NCBI GenBank assembly: GCA_905204385.1
Contig: CAJKZL010000154.1
Span: 1 to 7,008 of the forward strand
Direction: 5' to 3'
Length of the DNA: 7,008 nt
Origin: an uncultured Odoribacter sp.
Lineage (GTDB): Bacteria > Bacteroidota > Bacteroidia > Bacteroidales > Marinifilaceae
Both the position numbers and the translations under genes were made by a program. The notes beneath the pieces were generated by a model. It had not been told where the DNA came from, did no database searches, and saw only the letters and a program-made list of their open reading frames with translations. Shown piece after piece: positions 6,027 through 7,008 of this stretch (position 1 is its first letter; every line of letters begins with the position of its first letter).

Positions 6027-7008
6027 ATGGTTAGAAAAATAATTCTTGGCGTTCTGATAGCTTTTGGTAGTATTTGTCAGGTGATTGCTCAGACTATGGA
6101 TACGATAGCACAACCGGAAGTATTTTATTCCAGTCCCAAGGTGTATCAAATCGGTGGCATTACAGTAACAGGGGTGGGGGAACAGTATGACCCGGAAACT
6201 TTGATCCAAATGTCCGGTCTACAGATCGGCGGTGAGATAAAAATACCCGGCGACGCCGTTACAAAAGCCATCAAACGGCTATATGCCCAGGGTATTTTCT
6301 CAGATGTATCTATATCTGTCGACCGATATGAAGGCAATAAGGTATTCTTGATCTTACATATGACGGAACGGCATAAGTTGTCCAAGATCAATTTTATCGG
6401 AGTAAAGAAATCGGAAGAGAATAAAATCAAAGAAAAAATCAATCCGACTCCCGGCACTCAGGTAACCGATAATATGATCTCCAATCTGGAGCATATCGTC
6501 GAGAGATATTTCAAAGAAAAAGGATATTACAATATCGATATCAAAGTCTTGCAAAGAGACGATCCCGAACATCCGAATTTTGTAATTCTGGATGTCAATA
6601 TCGAACGGAAAAGTAAGATCAAGATCAGCGATATCGTTATTACCGGGAATAAGGAAGTGAGGGACGGAAAGCTGAAAGCAGCGATGAAGAAAACCAAGGA
6701 AAAATCCCTGAAGAATTTCTTTAAGTCTGCAAAGTATATCGAGGATAACTACGAAGACGATATATACAACCTGCTGGATAAATACTATGAATTGGGATAT
6801 CGCGATGCTTCTATCCTGGCGGATAGCGTAGTGCAGGTGGCTCCTAACCGGGTAAAGATTTATATCGATGTGGAAGAGGGGAATAAATATTATTACAACG
6901 ACATCACCTGGGTCGGAAATACGATTGTGGATGCCGAAAGGCTCTCCCGTTTGCTGAATATTAAGAAGGGGGATGTCTATAATAAGAAATATTTCGATAA
7001 GAGGTTGA
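6027..7008 (+). CDS. bamA: Outer-membrane protein assembly factor BamA, N-terminal part (3' end cut off)
   Basis: BamA is the central Omp85 protein of the BAM complex, which folds and inserts beta-barrel proteins into the outer membrane. The window holds 327 codons, open to the last base (final in-frame codon TTG at 7005-7007). Residues 1-22 (MVRKIILGVLIAFGSICQVIAQ) are a signal peptide with cleavage expected after Ala21 or Gln22. Residues 38-112 form POTRA1 (including LYAQGIFSDVSI), 113-192 POTRA2 (KINFIGVKK, then YFKEKGYYNIDIKV), about 193-287 POTRA3 (IVITGNKEV, then YYELGYRDASI), and 288 on the beginning of POTRA4 (ITWVGNTIV, FDKRL). The remaining POTRA and barrel lie outside; relatives are about 850-900 residues. 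The ATG at 6027 gives the signal peptide directly; an overlapping out-of-frame ATG lies at 6019. It follows uppS, a common arrangement in this phylum. Confidence 0.95.
   Translation, partial: MVRKIILGVLIAFGSICQVIAQTMDTIAQPEVFYSSPKVYQIGGITVTGVGEQYDPETLIQMSGLQIGGEIKIPGDAVTKAIKRLYAQGIFSDVSISVDRYEGNKVFLILHMTERHKLSKINFIGVKKSEENKIKEKINPTPGTQVTDNMISNLEHIVERYFKEKGYYNIDIKVLQRDDPEHPNFVILDVNIERKSKIKISDIVITGNKEVRDGKLKAAMKKTKEKSLKNFFKSAKYIEDNYEDDIYNLLDKYYELGYRDASILADSVVQVAPNRVKIYIDVEEGNKYYYNDITWVGNTIVDAERLSRLLNIKKGDVYNKKYFDKRL

Noticed and set aside
1..7008. Mobile element, CRISPR array, toxin-antitoxin or defence system
   Set aside because: No transposase, integrase, repeat array, tRNA or paired toxin-like small genes were found; gene content and base use look uniform and housekeeping.

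Overview
The window looks like chromosomal DNA from the phylum Bacteroidota, most likely order Bacteroidales. The genus cannot be fixed from this sequence; a gut lineage such as Odoribacteraceae or its relatives is only a guess. The evidence is the presence of a DUF4301 protein and a small periplasm-facing beta-barrel gene followed by uppS and bamA, -7 promoter boxes of the Bacteroidota form TAnnTTTG, and starts with little or no Shine-Dalgarno pairing. I see no insertion sequence, phage, CRISPR, tRNA or rRNA signal. It reads as housekeeping envelope and cofactor DNA, not an accessory island.

Left half (1-2460), minus strand. A small acidic protein of unknown function (2209-2460) is followed after 17 bp by a 518-residue DUF4301 protein (635-2191). 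A perfect terminator hairpin embedded in its stop codon follows, then the start of a DUF368 membrane protein (567 to 1, cut by the window edge). DUF368 proteins include PopT, a transporter that returns undecaprenyl phosphate across the membrane. The DUF4301 protein carries, in the right order, motifs resembling those of UDP-sugar pyrophosphorylases.

Divergent spacer (2461-2707). It holds one promoter-like box for each direction and a 9-bp hairpin in between.

Right half (2708-7008), plus strand. Five genes follow closely: a CBS-CBS-ACT-like regulator, NAD kinase, a small outer-membrane beta-barrel protein (DUF6089-like), undecaprenyl diphosphate synthase (uppS) and the first 327 codons of bamA, the outer-membrane protein assembly factor. 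No convincing terminator separates them, so they may be read as one unit, with an extra internal promoter before nadK.

Together, uppS makes the lipid carrier precursor, the DUF368 protein probably recycles the carrier, and the DUF4301 protein may make or use a nucleotide sugar. The beta-barrel protein and BamA serve the outer membrane. The strongest leads are the possible enzymatic identity of DUF4301, the proximity of carrier synthesis and recycling genes, and the CBS-ACT protein next to NAD kinase.
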